Part shown: one piece after another, positions 49,853 to 57,971 of the stretch | Layout of the letters: the number at the start of each line of letters is the position of its first letter | Position numbering within the stretch: the stretch's first letter is position 1 | DNA from: Kitasatospora sp. NBC_00374 | Lineage (GTDB): Bacteria > Actinomycetota > Actinomycetes > Streptomycetales > Streptomycetaceae | Length of the DNA stretch: 64,000 nucleotides | Assembly: GCF_041434935.1 (NCBI RefSeq) | Contig: NZ_CP107964.1 | Span: 4,526,001 to 4,590,000 of the forward strand | Reading direction: 5' to 3' | Notes under the pieces: generated by a model | What the model was told of the DNA's origin: nothing | Seen by the model: only the letters and a program-made list of their open reading frames with translations | Database searches by the model: none | Made by a program: the position numbers and the translations under genes

Positions 49853-50674
49853 GTGTCGTCCCTGTCCACGCCCGCATCCCACCCCGCGGACCGCGGCGGC
49901 CCCGGCCCGCTGCTGGTCCTCCTCGACCCGGCGGCCAGGCAGACCGACGGCGAGTCGGTTCGGATCGCCAAGGACGTGCTGTGCGGCGGCGCGGACGTCA
50001 AGGTGGCGCTGCCCGAGAGCCCGTCCGAACTTGACCGGGTGCTGTCGCACCGGGGCCGCCGTCGACCGGTCGTGATCGGATCCGATCTGGCGCTCCAGCG
50101 GGTGCTGCAGGCCCTGCACCGCCAGCGCGAGTTGGGTGCCGACCCGATCGGGGCGGTCCCGGTGGGCCGGCCTGCGGCCACCGGGGCGCTGCGGGCGCTG
50201 GGCGTCCCGGTGGAGCCGGTCGCGGCGGCCCGGGTGGTGCTGGGCGGCACCCCGCGCAAACTGGACCTGGTGGTGGACGACGGTGGCGGGGTGGTGCTCG
50301 CCGAGGTGCGGATCGCGCCACCGCACCTGGGGGACTCGCTGGGCCGGCCGCGCGGCCTGCGTTCGCTATGGGCGAAATTCGCTGCGGCCGAGCAGGCGAA
50401 GGCGCCGGGGGCCGAACTGAGGGTCGAGGCGGACGGCCGGCTGCTGGCCGACCTCCACCAGCCGGTCCGGCTGCTCCGGGTGGTGCCGGTGGACGGGGTC
50501 CTGGAGCTGACCCTCGACCTGGGGGGCGCCGTGCAGCGGCACCGGGTGGCCGCGTTGCGGGTGGCGGGCCGGCATTTCGGCTACGAGGCGGACGGCGCAC
50601 GGGTCGGGCCGGTCCGAGCGCGCACCTGGACGGTGCACGCCGGGGCGTGGGAACTGATGCTTCCCGCCGGGTGA
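49853..50674 (+). CDS. Degenerate diacylglycerol-kinase-like protein
   Basis: A 273-residue protein, GTG 49853 after AGGAAGGA. It follows the YegS/DgkB-type lipid kinase fold: LLVLLDPAARQTDGES at the start, then PIGAVPVGRPAATGALRALG and RKLDLVVDDGGGVVLAEV. The nucleotide motif GGDGT is replaced by VIGSDLALQ (about 75-83) and the GTxND motif by GRPAATG (about 104-110). It is therefore probably not a kinase, and may be a sensor or scaffold protein. It is divergent from purA and precedes purF. Confidence 0.75.
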   Translation: MSSLSTPASHPADRGGPGPLLVLLDPAARQTDGESVRIAKDVLCGGADVKVALPESPSELDRVLSHRGRRRPVVIGSDLALQRVLQALHRQRELGADPIGAVPVGRPAATGALRALGVPVEPVAAARVVLGGTPRKLDLVVDDGGGVVLAEVRIAPPHLGDSLGRPRGLRSLWAKFAAAEQAKAPGAELRVEADGRLLADLHQPVRLLRVVPVDGVLELTLDLGGAVQRHRVAALRVAGRHFGYEADGARVGPVRARTWTVHAGAWELMLPAG

Positions 50675-50880
50675 GCAGCATCACGTCAGGGGGTGCGACA
50701 CGACGGCGCGTCAGCTTTCCGATCCGCGCGCCGGGCGCGTGTGACAAGGGCGTGCGCCGCTTCAACGAATTGTCAGTCGAGAAATGCGCCGGCGTGTAAG
50801 GGGTTTTGTCTACGCGCGTCGCCATTCGATCGGCCAATAACCGGGGGCTCCCCTGTTCGGGAAGGCGTACGGAACTGCCC

Positions 50881-50886
50881 TAGACT
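50881..50886 (+). promoter_or_regulatory. Candidate -10 element TAGACT of a leaderless purF mRNA
   Basis: TAGACT ends seven bases before the GTG at 50894 and no Shine-Dalgarno sequence is present. The stretch 50675-50880 shows no gene and no riboswitch that I recognise. Confidence 0.5.
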
Positions 50887-50893
50887 CGAAGGC

Positions 50894-52471
50894 GTGCCAC
50901 GTGGTGACGGACGACTCAATCACGATCTTCTTCCCGGCGAGAAAGGCCCCCAGGACGCTTGCGGCGTCTTCGGAGTCTGGGCCCCCGGTGAGGAGGTCGC
51001 GAAGCTCACGTACTTCGGCCTCTATGCCCTGCAGCACCGCGGACAGGAATCCGCGGGCATCGCAGTGAGCAACGGCTCCCAGATTCTGGTCTTCAAGGAC
51101 ATGGGGCTTGTCTCCCAGGTCTTCGACGAGACCTCGCTGGGATCCCTGCACGGGCATATCGCCGTCGGACATGCCCGATACTCGACCACCGGGTCCTCGG
51201 TCTGGGAGAACGCCCAGCCGACCTTCCGGGCGACCGTTCACGGTTCGCTTGCCCTCGGGCACAACGGAAACCTGGTGAACACCGCCGAACTGGCGGCGAT
51301 GGTCGCCGAACTGCCGGGCGAGGAGCACGTCTCCCGCTCCGGCCGGTCCGCGGCGACCAACGACACCGACCTGGTGACGGCCCTGCTGGCCGGCTACCCG
51401 GACCTCTCCATCGAGGAGACCGCCAAGCAGATCCTGCCCAAGGTCAAGGGCGCGTTCTCGCTGGTCTTCATGGACGAGCACACCCTCTACGCCGCCCGCG
51501 ACCCGCAGGGCATCCGCCCGCTGGTGCTCGGCCGGCTGGAGCGCGGCTGGGTGGTCGCCTCCGAGACGGCGGCGCTCGACATCTGCGGCGCCTCCTTCAT
51601 CCGCGAGGTGGAGCCCGGCGAGCTGATCGCCATCGACGAGAACGGCATGCGGACGTCCCGCTTCGCCGAGGCCAAGCCCAAGGGCTGCGTCTTCGAGTAC
51701 GTCTACCTGGCCCGCCCCGACACCTCCATCGCCGGCCGCAACGTGCACCTCTCCCGGGTGGAGATGGGCCGCAAGCTGGCCAAGGAGGCCCCGGTCGAGG
51801 CCGACCTGGTGATAGCGACACCCGAGTCCGGCACCCCCGCCGCGATCGGGTACGCCGAGGCCAGCGGCATCCCGTACGGCTCCGGCCTGGTGAAGAACGC
51901 CTACGTGGGCCGCACCTTCATCCAGCCCAGCCAGACCATCCGCCAGCTCGGCATCCGGCTCAAGCTCAACCCGCTCAAGGAAGTCATCCGGGGCAAGCGC
52001 CTGGTGGTCGTCGACGACTCGATCGTCCGCGGCAACACCCAGCGCGCGCTGGTGAAGATGCTCCGCGAGGCGGGCGCCGCCGAGGTGCACATCCGGATCT
52101 CCTCGCCGCCGGTCAAGTGGCCGTGCTTCTTCGGCATCGACTTCGCCACCCGTGCGGAGCTGATCGCCAACGGCATGACCATCGAGGAGATCGGCCGCAC
52201 GCTCGGCGCGGACTCGCTCGCCTACATCTCGATCGAGGGCATGATCGAGGCCACCGCGCAGCCCAAGGACAACCTCTGCCGGGCCTGCTTCGACGGCGAG
52301 TACCCGATGGAGCTGCCGGACCCGGCGCTGCTCGGCAAGCTGCTGCTGGAGGCCGAGATCGCCGGGGGCCAGAAGACCCCCGCCGTCCGCGGCAAGCCCA
52401 CCAGCGACCTGGACGGCGTGCAGTCGCTGCTCGGCGGTGCCGGCGCGGCGGACGCGCTGCGGCGACCGTAG
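50894..52471 (+). CDS. purF: Amidophosphoribosyltransferase
   Basis: A 525-residue glutamine-dependent enzyme, first step of purine synthesis. GTG 50894 begins a 22-residue propeptide (RGDGRLNHDLLPGEKGPQDA) cleaved before Cys23, the glutaminase nucleophile (CGVFGVW). The PRPP loop is LVVVDDSIVRGNTQ. Cys residues in VKWPCFFGIDF and DNLCRACFDGEY fit the [4Fe-4S] cluster of the Bacillus-type enzyme. The start appears leaderless. purM follows after a palindromic spacer. Confidence 0.96.
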   Translation: MPRGDGRLNHDLLPGEKGPQDACGVFGVWAPGEEVAKLTYFGLYALQHRGQESAGIAVSNGSQILVFKDMGLVSQVFDETSLGSLHGHIAVGHARYSTTGSSVWENAQPTFRATVHGSLALGHNGNLVNTAELAAMVAELPGEEHVSRSGRSAATNDTDLVTALLAGYPDLSIEETAKQILPKVKGAFSLVFMDEHTLYAARDPQGIRPLVLGRLERGWVVASETAALDICGASFIREVEPGELIAIDENGMRTSRFAEAKPKGCVFEYVYLARPDTSIAGRNVHLSRVEMGRKLAKEAPVEADLVIATPESGTPAAIGYAEASGIPYGSGLVKNAYVGRTFIQPSQTIRQLGIRLKLNPLKEVIRGKRLVVVDDSIVRGNTQRALVKMLREAGAAEVHIRISSPPVKWPCFFGIDFATRAELIANGMTIEEIGRTLGADSLAYISIEGMIEATAQPKDNLCRACFDGEYPMELPDPALLGKLLLEAEIAGGQKTPAVRGKPTSDLDGVQSLLGGAGAADALRRP

Positions 52472-52487
52472 AACGTGTCCAGATGGG

Positions 52488-52576
52488 CAACCACAGCAGG
52501 GGCGCGGGGAACCGCGCGGCCGCACCCGCACGTACCCCGTGCCACGGCCGCGCGGACTCCCGCGCCCCTGTGGTTG
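52488..52576. repeat. Large palindromic element between purF and purM
   Basis: The left arm (52488-52522, CAACCACAG...GCGCGGCCG) and right arm (52545-52576) pair over about 30 bases with small bulges around a 22-base loop. The GGGGCGCGGGGAACCGCGCG core is a motif I recall seeing repeatedly between streptomycete genes. It would form a very stable RNA hairpin. Confidence 0.65.
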
Positions 52577-52623
52577 ACCACCCCCTGATTTCCACCCCCC
52601 ACTGACCCGAAAGGGCCACCGCA

Positions 52624-53709
52624 GTGACCAGCAACCAGAGCGGCGCCACCTACGCCGCCGCAGGCGTCGACATCGAGGCCGGCGACCGCGCCGTCGAGCT
52701 CATGAAGCAGTGGGTGCGCAAGACCAACCGCCCCGAGGTGGTCGGCGGCCTCGGCGGCTTCGCGGGCCTCTTCGACGCCTCCGCCTTCAAGCGCTACGAG
52801 CGTCCGCTGCTGGCCTCCGCCACCGACGGCGTGGGCACCAAGGTGGCCATCGCCCAGGCCATGGACAAGCACGACACCATCGGCCACGACCTGGTCGGCA
52901 TGGTCGTCGACGATCTGGTGGTCTGCGGCGCCGAGCCGCTCTTCATGACCGACTACATCTGCGTCGGCAAGGTGCACCCCGAGCGGGTCGCCGCCATCGT
53001 CAAGGGCATCGCGGAGGGCTGCACCCTGGCCGGCTGCTCGCTGATCGGCGGCGAGACCGCCGAGCACCCCGGTCTGCTCGGCCCGGACGACTACGACGTG
53101 GCCGGGGCCGGCACCGGTGTGGTCGAGGCCGACGCGCTGCTGGGCGCAGAGCGGGTCCGCGCGGGCGACGTGGTGATCGCGATGGCCGCCTCCGGCCTGC
53201 ACTCCAACGGCTACTCGCTGGTGCGCCACGTGCTGCTGAACCAGGCCGGCTGGAAGCTCGACCGCCAGGTCGAGGAGTTCGGCCGCACCCTCGGCGAGGA
53301 GCTGCTGGAGCCGACCCGGATCTACTCGCTGGACTGCCTCGCGCTCACCCGGGCCACCGAGATCCACGCCTTCTCGCACGTCACCGGCGGCGGCCTCGCC
53401 GCCAACCTGGCCCGGGTCATCCCGGACGGTCTGCACGCCCGCCTGGACCGCGGCACCTGGTCGCCGCTGCCGGTGTTCCAGACCGTCGCCCAGGTCGGCC
53501 GGATGACCGCCCTGGAGATCGAGAAGACCCTGAACATGGGCGTCGGCATGGTCGCCGTCGTCCCGCCGGAGTCGGTGGACGTGGTGCTGTCGATCCTGGA
53601 GGACCGCGGGGTCGAGGCCTGGCTGCTCGGCGACATCGTGGACCGCGGCGCCGAGCACGACGGCGGCGCGGCGCTCTACAACGCGTACGACGGCTTCGAG
53701 CTCGCCTGA
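52624..53709 (+). CDS. purM: Phosphoribosylformylglycinamidine cyclo-ligase (AIR synthetase)
   Basis: A 361-residue enzyme for the fifth step of purine synthesis, GTG 52624 with AAAGGG upstream. It opens with TYAAAGVDIEAGDRAVELMK and contains LLASATDGVGTKVAIAQAM, VGMVVDDLVVCGAEPLFMTD and GGETAEHPGLL, the ATP and substrate motifs. The family's HVTGGGLAANLARVIPDG is present. It is complete. The spacer with a palindrome separates it from purF; joint transcription is likely. Confidence 0.96.
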   Translation: MTSNQSGATYAAAGVDIEAGDRAVELMKQWVRKTNRPEVVGGLGGFAGLFDASAFKRYERPLLASATDGVGTKVAIAQAMDKHDTIGHDLVGMVVDDLVVCGAEPLFMTDYICVGKVHPERVAAIVKGIAEGCTLAGCSLIGGETAEHPGLLGPDDYDVAGAGTGVVEADALLGAERVRAGDVVIAMAASGLHSNGYSLVRHVLLNQAGWKLDRQVEEFGRTLGEELLEPTRIYSLDCLALTRATEIHAFSHVTGGGLAANLARVIPDGLHARLDRGTWSPLPVFQTVAQVGRMTALEIEKTLNMGVGMVAVVPPESVDVVLSILEDRGVEAWLLGDIVDRGAEHDGGAALYNAYDGFELA

Positions 53710-53725
53710 GTCCGGCCGGCACACC

Positions 53726-53755
53726 GGAGGGGCCCCCGGGATCGGGGGCCCCTCC
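53726..53755. terminator. Bidirectional hairpin after purM and DUF3073
   Basis: Perfect 13-base arms (53726-53738 and 53743-53755) with a GGAT loop between convergent genes. Confidence 0.75.
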
Positions 53756-53840
53756 GCCGTGTCCGGCCGCTGCCGTACGCGGGTACGCCGAAGACCGGCC
53801 CGGCGCTCGGTGAGCGCCTGGACCGGCCCGGAGTCAGCTG

Positions 53841-54089
53841 TTACGCCCGGCGGCGGGACTGGCCGCTGTCGGCCTCCGCGTCGTCGTCCTCATCGTCGGC
53901 GTAGTAATCCGCGTACGCCGCGTAGGGATCGTCCTCGTCCTCGTCCTCGATCGGCTCAGGCTCGATCGAAGCGGTAGAGGGCGATACGCCCAGCTCGCTG
54001 GACAGACGGTTGGCATCGAACCCGCCGCTGTTGTACTTCAGCTCGCGGGCGACCTTCGTCTGCTTGGCCTTGGCCCGGCCGCGCCCCAT
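53841..54089 (-). CDS. DUF3073 family small protein
   Basis: An 82-residue protein, ATG 54089 with GAGGGGG seven bases upstream. The conserved N-terminus MGRGRAKAKQTKVARELKYN and a strongly acidic Asp/Glu/Tyr C-terminal half (DEDEDDPYAAYADYYADDED) define DUF3073, an actinobacterial family of unknown function always found near purM. The basic N-terminus and acidic tail suggest a nucleic-acid or ribosome contact, which is inference. Confidence 0.93.
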   Translation of the reverse strand: MGRGRAKAKQTKVARELKYNSGGFDANRLSSELGVSPSTASIEPEPIEDEDEDDPYAAYADYYADDEDDDAEADSGQSRRRA

Positions 54090-54417
54090 GGGTCGACCCC
54101 CTCAACGATGGGGCTCACGGCCCCGAGTCTGACACGTGTGGATCATCAGGCCGGCCTGCCCGAAGTGGGAAAGCCGTCCCTTGGAGCATTAACGGTACCT
54201 GTTTCCGCCGCCGTACGGTACGTCACGCGTGTGACGTGGCGCGCACCCTCGCCCCCCGAGACCGGGTCGATCCAGGTCACAGGAGGGTTTCAGGGCTTTT
54301 ACAGGCTGCCCGGAGCTTGGCCGGACCCGTCGTACCCGCAGAGATTATCCCCTGACAGGGCCCTGAGGATCCCCCGATCGGGCTACGAACTGAGAATCCG
54401 GTTCCACATTGTGATGC
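54090..54417. other. Gene-free upstream region of DUF3073
   Basis: No gene is visible in these 328 bases. The stretch holds a perfect ACGTCAC-N4-GTGACGT palindrome (54220-54237) and several GGTACC/GTACGG repeats, and probably serves as the DUF3073 promoter region. Confidence 0.6.
54220..54237. promoter_or_regulatory. Palindrome ACGTCAC-N4-GTGACGT
   Basis: Seven-base perfect arms with GCGT at the centre, about 130 bases before the DUF3073 start codon. It looks like a protein-binding site; the binding factor is unknown. Confidence 0.5.
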
Positions 54418-54446
54418 GAGGGGGGCGGATCGGATCCGCCCCCCTC
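54418..54446 (-). terminator. vdh terminator
   Basis: Fourteen-base arms (54418-54431 and 54433-54446) almost without a loop, nine bases past the vdh stop. Confidence 0.72.
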
Positions 54447-54454
54447 ACTCAGGG

Positions 54455-55615
54455 TCAGGCCCTGCGTGCACCGGGCAGCAGGACCGAGCGCAGCGCGCTG
54501 ATCTCACGCATCCGCTTCTCGGCCAGGCGGTCGGCGGCGACCGCCGGCGGGACGCCGTCCAGCGAGGCCCGGGTGAAGATCTCCAGGGTGGTGTCGAAGA
54601 TCTTGGTGGCCTTGTTCTTCGCGCGCTCGAAGTTGAAGCCCTCGATCTCGTCCGCGACCTGGATCACGCCGCCGGAGTTCACCAGGTAGTCCGGCGCGTA
54701 GAGGATGCCGCGGTCGGCCAGGTCCTTCTCGACGCCGGGGTGGGCCAGCTGGTTGTTGGCCGCGCCGCAGACCACCGCGGTGCCCTCCGCGCCCAGCGCA
54801 GCCACCGTGAGGTCGTCCAGCGCGCCGCCGAGCGCGCAGGGGGCGTAGACGTCCAGCTTGGCCTGGAGCAGGGCGGCGGTGTCGGCGACCACCTCGACCT
54901 CCGGGTGGGCGGCCCGGACCCGGTTCACGGCGGCCTCGGAGACGTCCGTGACGACCACGGCGGCGCCGTCCGCGACCAGGTGGCCGACCAGGTAGTGGCC
55001 GACCTTGCCGACGCCCGCCACACCGACCCGCTTGCCGCGCAGGGTGGGCTGGCCCCAGCGGGCCTGCGCGGAGGCGCGCATGCCCTGGAAGACGCCGAAG
55101 GCGGTGAGGATGGAGGAGTCGCCGGCGCCGCCGTTCTCCGGGGAGCGGCCGGTGACGAACTCGGTCTCCCGGGCCACCACGTCCATGTCCTGGACGTAGG
55201 TGCCCACGTCGCAGGCGGTGATGTAGCGGCCGCGCAGGGACTGCACGAAGCGGCCGTAGGCGCGCAGCAGCGCCTCGGTCTTCACCTCGTTCGGGTCGCC
55301 GATGATGACGGCCTTGCCGCCGCCGAGGTCGAGGCCGGCCAGCGCGTTCTTGTAGCTCATGCCGCGGGACAGCCGCAGCGCGTCCTCCAGCGCCTCCTCC
55401 TCGGTGTCGTACCGGTGGAAGCGGGTGCCGCCGAGGGCGGGGCCGAGCGCGGTGGAGTGGATGGCGATGATCGCCTTGAGACCGGAGGACCGGTCGTGGC
55501 AGAGGACGACCTGCTCGTGGCCGTCGCCGGGAGCGCCGTCCTGAGCGGTACCGAAGATCCTGCCGAGCACGCCCGGTGCGGTGTGCGGGGCGGATGCGGT
55601 GTGTACGTCGGTCAC
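54455..55615 (-). CDS. vdh: Valine (Leu/Phe/Val) dehydrogenase
   Basis: A 386-residue NAD-dependent enzyme. GTG 55615 has GGAG eight bases upstream; a longer in-frame extension exists but lacks homology-like sequence. Catalytic motif GMSYKNALAGLDLGGGKAV carries the Lys, and the Rossmann motif is GVAGVGKVGHYLVGHLV. The order purM-DUF3073-vdh-hypothetical-bldC is the one I recall for streptomycetes, where Vdh deaminates branched-chain amino acids to feed acyl-CoA pools for fatty acids and polyketides. Confidence 0.93.
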   Translation of the reverse strand: MTDVHTASAPHTAPGVLGRIFGTAQDGAPGDGHEQVVLCHDRSSGLKAIIAIHSTALGPALGGTRFHRYDTEEEALEDALRLSRGMSYKNALAGLDLGGGKAVIIGDPNEVKTEALLRAYGRFVQSLRGRYITACDVGTYVQDMDVVARETEFVTGRSPENGGAGDSSILTAFGVFQGMRASAQARWGQPTLRGKRVGVAGVGKVGHYLVGHLVADGAAVVVTDVSEAAVNRVRAAHPEVEVVADTAALLQAKLDVYAPCALGGALDDLTVAALGAEGTAVVCGAANNQLAHPGVEKDLADRGILYAPDYLVNSGGVIQVADEIEGFNFERAKNKATKIFDTTLEIFTRASLDGVPPAVAADRLAEKRMREISALRSVLLPGARRA

Positions 55616-55778
55616 TGTGGTGACTCCAGTATTTGCGGGCCCGCGGCTGTGGTGCGGGCGTCTGTATCGAAGCCTAGCCCCGGAGGTGGGCCCTGAGCTG
55701 CCCCCTGACGGTCCCTGAGACATAACGAGCCGACCGCCCGGTCGGCACCCTCCCCGGTGGCCCGGGGTACGTGCGACG

Positions 55779-56699
55779 ATGCGTTCTGTGACCGCTGTGC
55801 ACACCTCGGTTCTGCCGCCGTACGCCGCGCACCTGCGGGTGTACGAGCCGCTCGCCGCCTACCCGGAGCCGGAGCGGGCCCGCTGGCAGGCCTGGGCGGC
55901 CGCGCACGGGCCGCAGGCGGCCGGCCCGCACCGCCCGGTGGCCGGGGCGGCGCTGGCCGAGCAGCGCGCGGCGCTGGCCGAGCTGGCGGCCCGCACCCCG
56001 CGGCCGCTGCCCGAGCGCGAGGACGGGCGGGCCTACGTGCGGCTGGTGGACGGGGTCACCTACATCTGCCCGTGGACCACCCGGCTGCGCAGCTGGCAGG
56101 CGCTGGACGAGCTGTCCGGGGCGCTGCCGACGGCCCTGCTGGACACCGTGCTGCCGCCGGCCGTCCGGGCCGCCGCGCTGGCCGACCGCGAGCGCTGGCG
56201 GCTGGCGCACCCGGACGCCCGGCCGTGGATCCAGACCAGCCGGTGGGAGGTGCCGCTGCGCTGGTTCGTGCCGTTCGGGGAGGAGGACCGGCGGTACCTG
56301 CCGGCGGTGCCGGACCGGGGTGCGCAGGGCGGCGGGGAGCCGGCCGCGCTGTTCTACCTGACCTCGATGGTGCAGGCCCGCCGCCGGGTGGCCCGGGGGT
56401 ACCGGGCGCTGCGGCTGCGCACCCCCGCGGAGGCGGGGCGGCCGCGCGGGCTGGTGAAGGAGGTGGAGCAGGTCGGCCGCTGGCTGGAGGAGTTCCACCC
56501 GCGCTCCCTGGTGGAGCTGGACTACGGGGGGCTGGTGCACCTGCTCGGGCCCGGCTGGCTGGCCGAGGAGCACTCGGTCGGGGAGATCGAGGCGGGGCTG
56601 GGCGCGCTGCGGGCCGGGGACGGCGCGGCGGCGGCCCGGGCGTACGAGTCGGTGACGGCGCGCTGGCGGCGGGTGCTGGCGCTGCGGCAGACCAGCTGA
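55779..56699 (+). CDS. Conserved hypothetical protein between vdh and bldC
   Basis: A 306-residue soluble protein with no signal or helix. It reads VLPPYAAHLRVYEPLAAYPE, GVTYICPWTTRLRSWQALDEL, WEVPLRWFVPFGEEDR and LVELDYGGLVHLLG. It is Arg/Ala/Trp rich. I know no domain for it. ATG 55779 or GTG 55788 may start it; the GTG has a weak GACGAT seven bases upstream, so may be leaderless. Its conserved place next to bldC suggests it is a genuine housekeeping gene. Confidence 0.85.
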   Translation: MRSVTAVHTSVLPPYAAHLRVYEPLAAYPEPERARWQAWAAAHGPQAAGPHRPVAGAALAEQRAALAELAARTPRPLPEREDGRAYVRLVDGVTYICPWTTRLRSWQALDELSGALPTALLDTVLPPAVRAAALADRERWRLAHPDARPWIQTSRWEVPLRWFVPFGEEDRRYLPAVPDRGAQGGGEPAALFYLTSMVQARRRVARGYRALRLRTPAEAGRPRGLVKEVEQVGRWLEEFHPRSLVELDYGGLVHLLGPGWLAEEHSVGEIEAGLGALRAGDGAAAARAYESVTARWRRVLALRQTS

Positions 56700-57234
56700 C
56701 GTCCGCTCACCCCGGGGGTGGTGGGGGGCTCTGGCCCGATGTCAGTGGGGCGGGTGAGGATGTGGTGAGGAAGGTACGGACCTTCGGCCCGGAGTGCGTG
56801 ACTATGGTCCCGGTTCGGGTCAATACCTCTCGAACGTGACACTACTCACCGTTGACGCGAACTTACCCCTATGTGCAAAAATGGGACAACCAGCCCAAGT
56901 TCACTCAGGTGTGTCCACTTTTGGGTGGATCTGACGGCAGTGTGTCCTTTGCGGAGAAACAGCGGGTCTGGTCCTACCGTAACCGGACGTCACCGCGGGG
57001 TGACTGTCCGCTATGGGAGGGTCCATGGCCATCCGTCGCTCTTGAGCCCGTGAGGGGTCAATTTTGGCGGTTTGGTCGATGGGGCTGGACGGATGGTGTA
57101 GTTGTAGACACCAGGACAAGCCGTTCGTCCTATAACCGACTCGGCCCGTCTGTGCCATTTCGGGCATCGCGGGCCAAGGTGCAGAATTTGAAGGATAGAA
57201 CCGCCCTGGTTCGGTTCTCCCGAGGAGGCCGCTC
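56700..57234. other. Long upstream region of bldC
   Basis: I see no convincing gene in these 535 bases. Local AT content rises (56815-57230). It includes a TCCAC-N5-GGTGGA hairpin near 56925 and TATAAC and TAGAAC hexamers near 57130 and 57196. A long regulatory leader for bldC with more than one promoter is likely. Confidence 0.55.
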
Positions 57235-57441
57235 ATGACCGCTCGTACCCCTGACGCTGAGCCGCTGCTGACGCCGGCAGAGGTAGCCACGATGTTCCGC
57301 GTTGACCCCAAGACGGTTACCCGTTGGGCCAAGGCCGGCAAGCTCACGTCTATTCGCACTCTCGGCGGCCACCGCCGGTACCGTGAGGCGGAGGTGCGCG
57401 CTCTGCTGGCCGGGATTCCGGCGCAGCGTACCGAGGCCTGA
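57235..57441 (+). CDS. bldC: Developmental regulator BldC
   Basis: A 68-residue MerR-like winged-helix DNA-binding protein, ATG 57235 after GAGGAGG. TPAEVATMFRVDPKTVTRWA is the helix-turn-helix and LTSIRTLGGHRRYREAEV the wing; the sequence is almost that of S. coelicolor BldC. BldC binds head-to-tail on direct repeats and delays the switch from growth to sporulation. It lacks the effector domain of MerR proteins. A long hairpin follows. Confidence 0.97.
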   Translation: MTARTPDAEPLLTPAEVATMFRVDPKTVTRWAKAGKLTSIRTLGGHRRYREAEVRALLAGIPAQRTEA

Positions 57442-57461
57442 GGGCCTCGCTGACGTCATTT

Positions 57462-57514
57462 CCGAAGGGGCTGTATCCCTGGACTCCGCCGGGTCCGGGA
57501 TGCGGCCCCTTCGG
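57462..57514 (+). terminator. bldC terminator hairpin
   Basis: CCGAAGGGGC (57462-57471) pairs with GCCCCTTCGG (57505-57514), and the interior also pairs (ATCCC and GGGAT), 20 bases after the stop. Confidence 0.7.
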
Positions 57515-57604
57515 CATGTCCGGAAATCCCCTCGGGAGGCGCCCGGAATCGGGCATTCCTATTGGGGCTGGTGGGGGTGGGGGGAATTCAGTGAATACCT
57601 GTGC

Positions 57605-57624
57605 AATTTTATATATTAAATTAT
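57605..57624. other. Twenty-base A/T-only tract
   Basis: Positions 57605-57624 contain only A and T, flanked by normal GC-rich sequence in the gap between bldC and tRNA-Asp. I see no gene in 57515-57753. Confidence 0.9.
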
Positions 57625-57746
57625 GGCGACCCCGAGAGGGGTGCGTCATGTCGGATCTCAGGAAAAGATAAGTGACGACCGTCACGCAGCCGTTACCTTG
57701 TGGTCTAGACCTAGGCTGCGGTAGGCGGGCCTGACGGTGCGTCGGG

Positions 57747-57787
57747 AAAAACGGAGAGGCCCGGAACCTTACGGTTCCGGGCCTCTC
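57747..57787 (-). terminator. Rho-independent terminator of tRNA-Asp
   Basis: Perfect 15-base arms (57754-57768 and 57773-57787) with a four-base loop. On the minus strand the stem is followed by TTTTT (57751-57747), the only classical U-tract terminator I found. Confidence 0.88.
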
Positions 57788-57794
57788 GCAACTG

Positions 57795-57868
57795 CGATCC
57801 CGACGGGACTTGAACCCGCGACCTCCACCTTGACAGGGTGGCGAGCTAACCAACTGCTCCACGGGACC
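57795..57868 (-). tRNA. tRNA-Asp (anticodon GTC)
   Basis: A 74-base cloverleaf. The acceptor stem GGTCCCG (57868-57862) pairs with CGGGATC (57802-57796), with discriminator G. The D arm contains GAGCAGTTGGTTAGCTC, the anticodon loop is CTGTCAA (GTC, Asp), and the T loop is TTCAAGT. CCA is not encoded. A U-tract terminator follows. Confidence 0.95.
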
Positions 57869-57971
57869 AGAGATCTGATCCTTGTCCGCCTGCTCTCGCT
57901 GCGAACAAGACAGATCGTACTGCATGTGGGGCCCCCAGGTCGAACCGGCCGCCGGAGGCCCCCGCCGCAGC

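Noticed and set aside
56852..57238. Open frame of 128 codons ending in an ATGA overlap with bldC
   Set aside because: It begins with TTG without a ribosome site, has low GC at third positions unlike every real gene here, and encodes no recognisable domain; more likely leader DNA.
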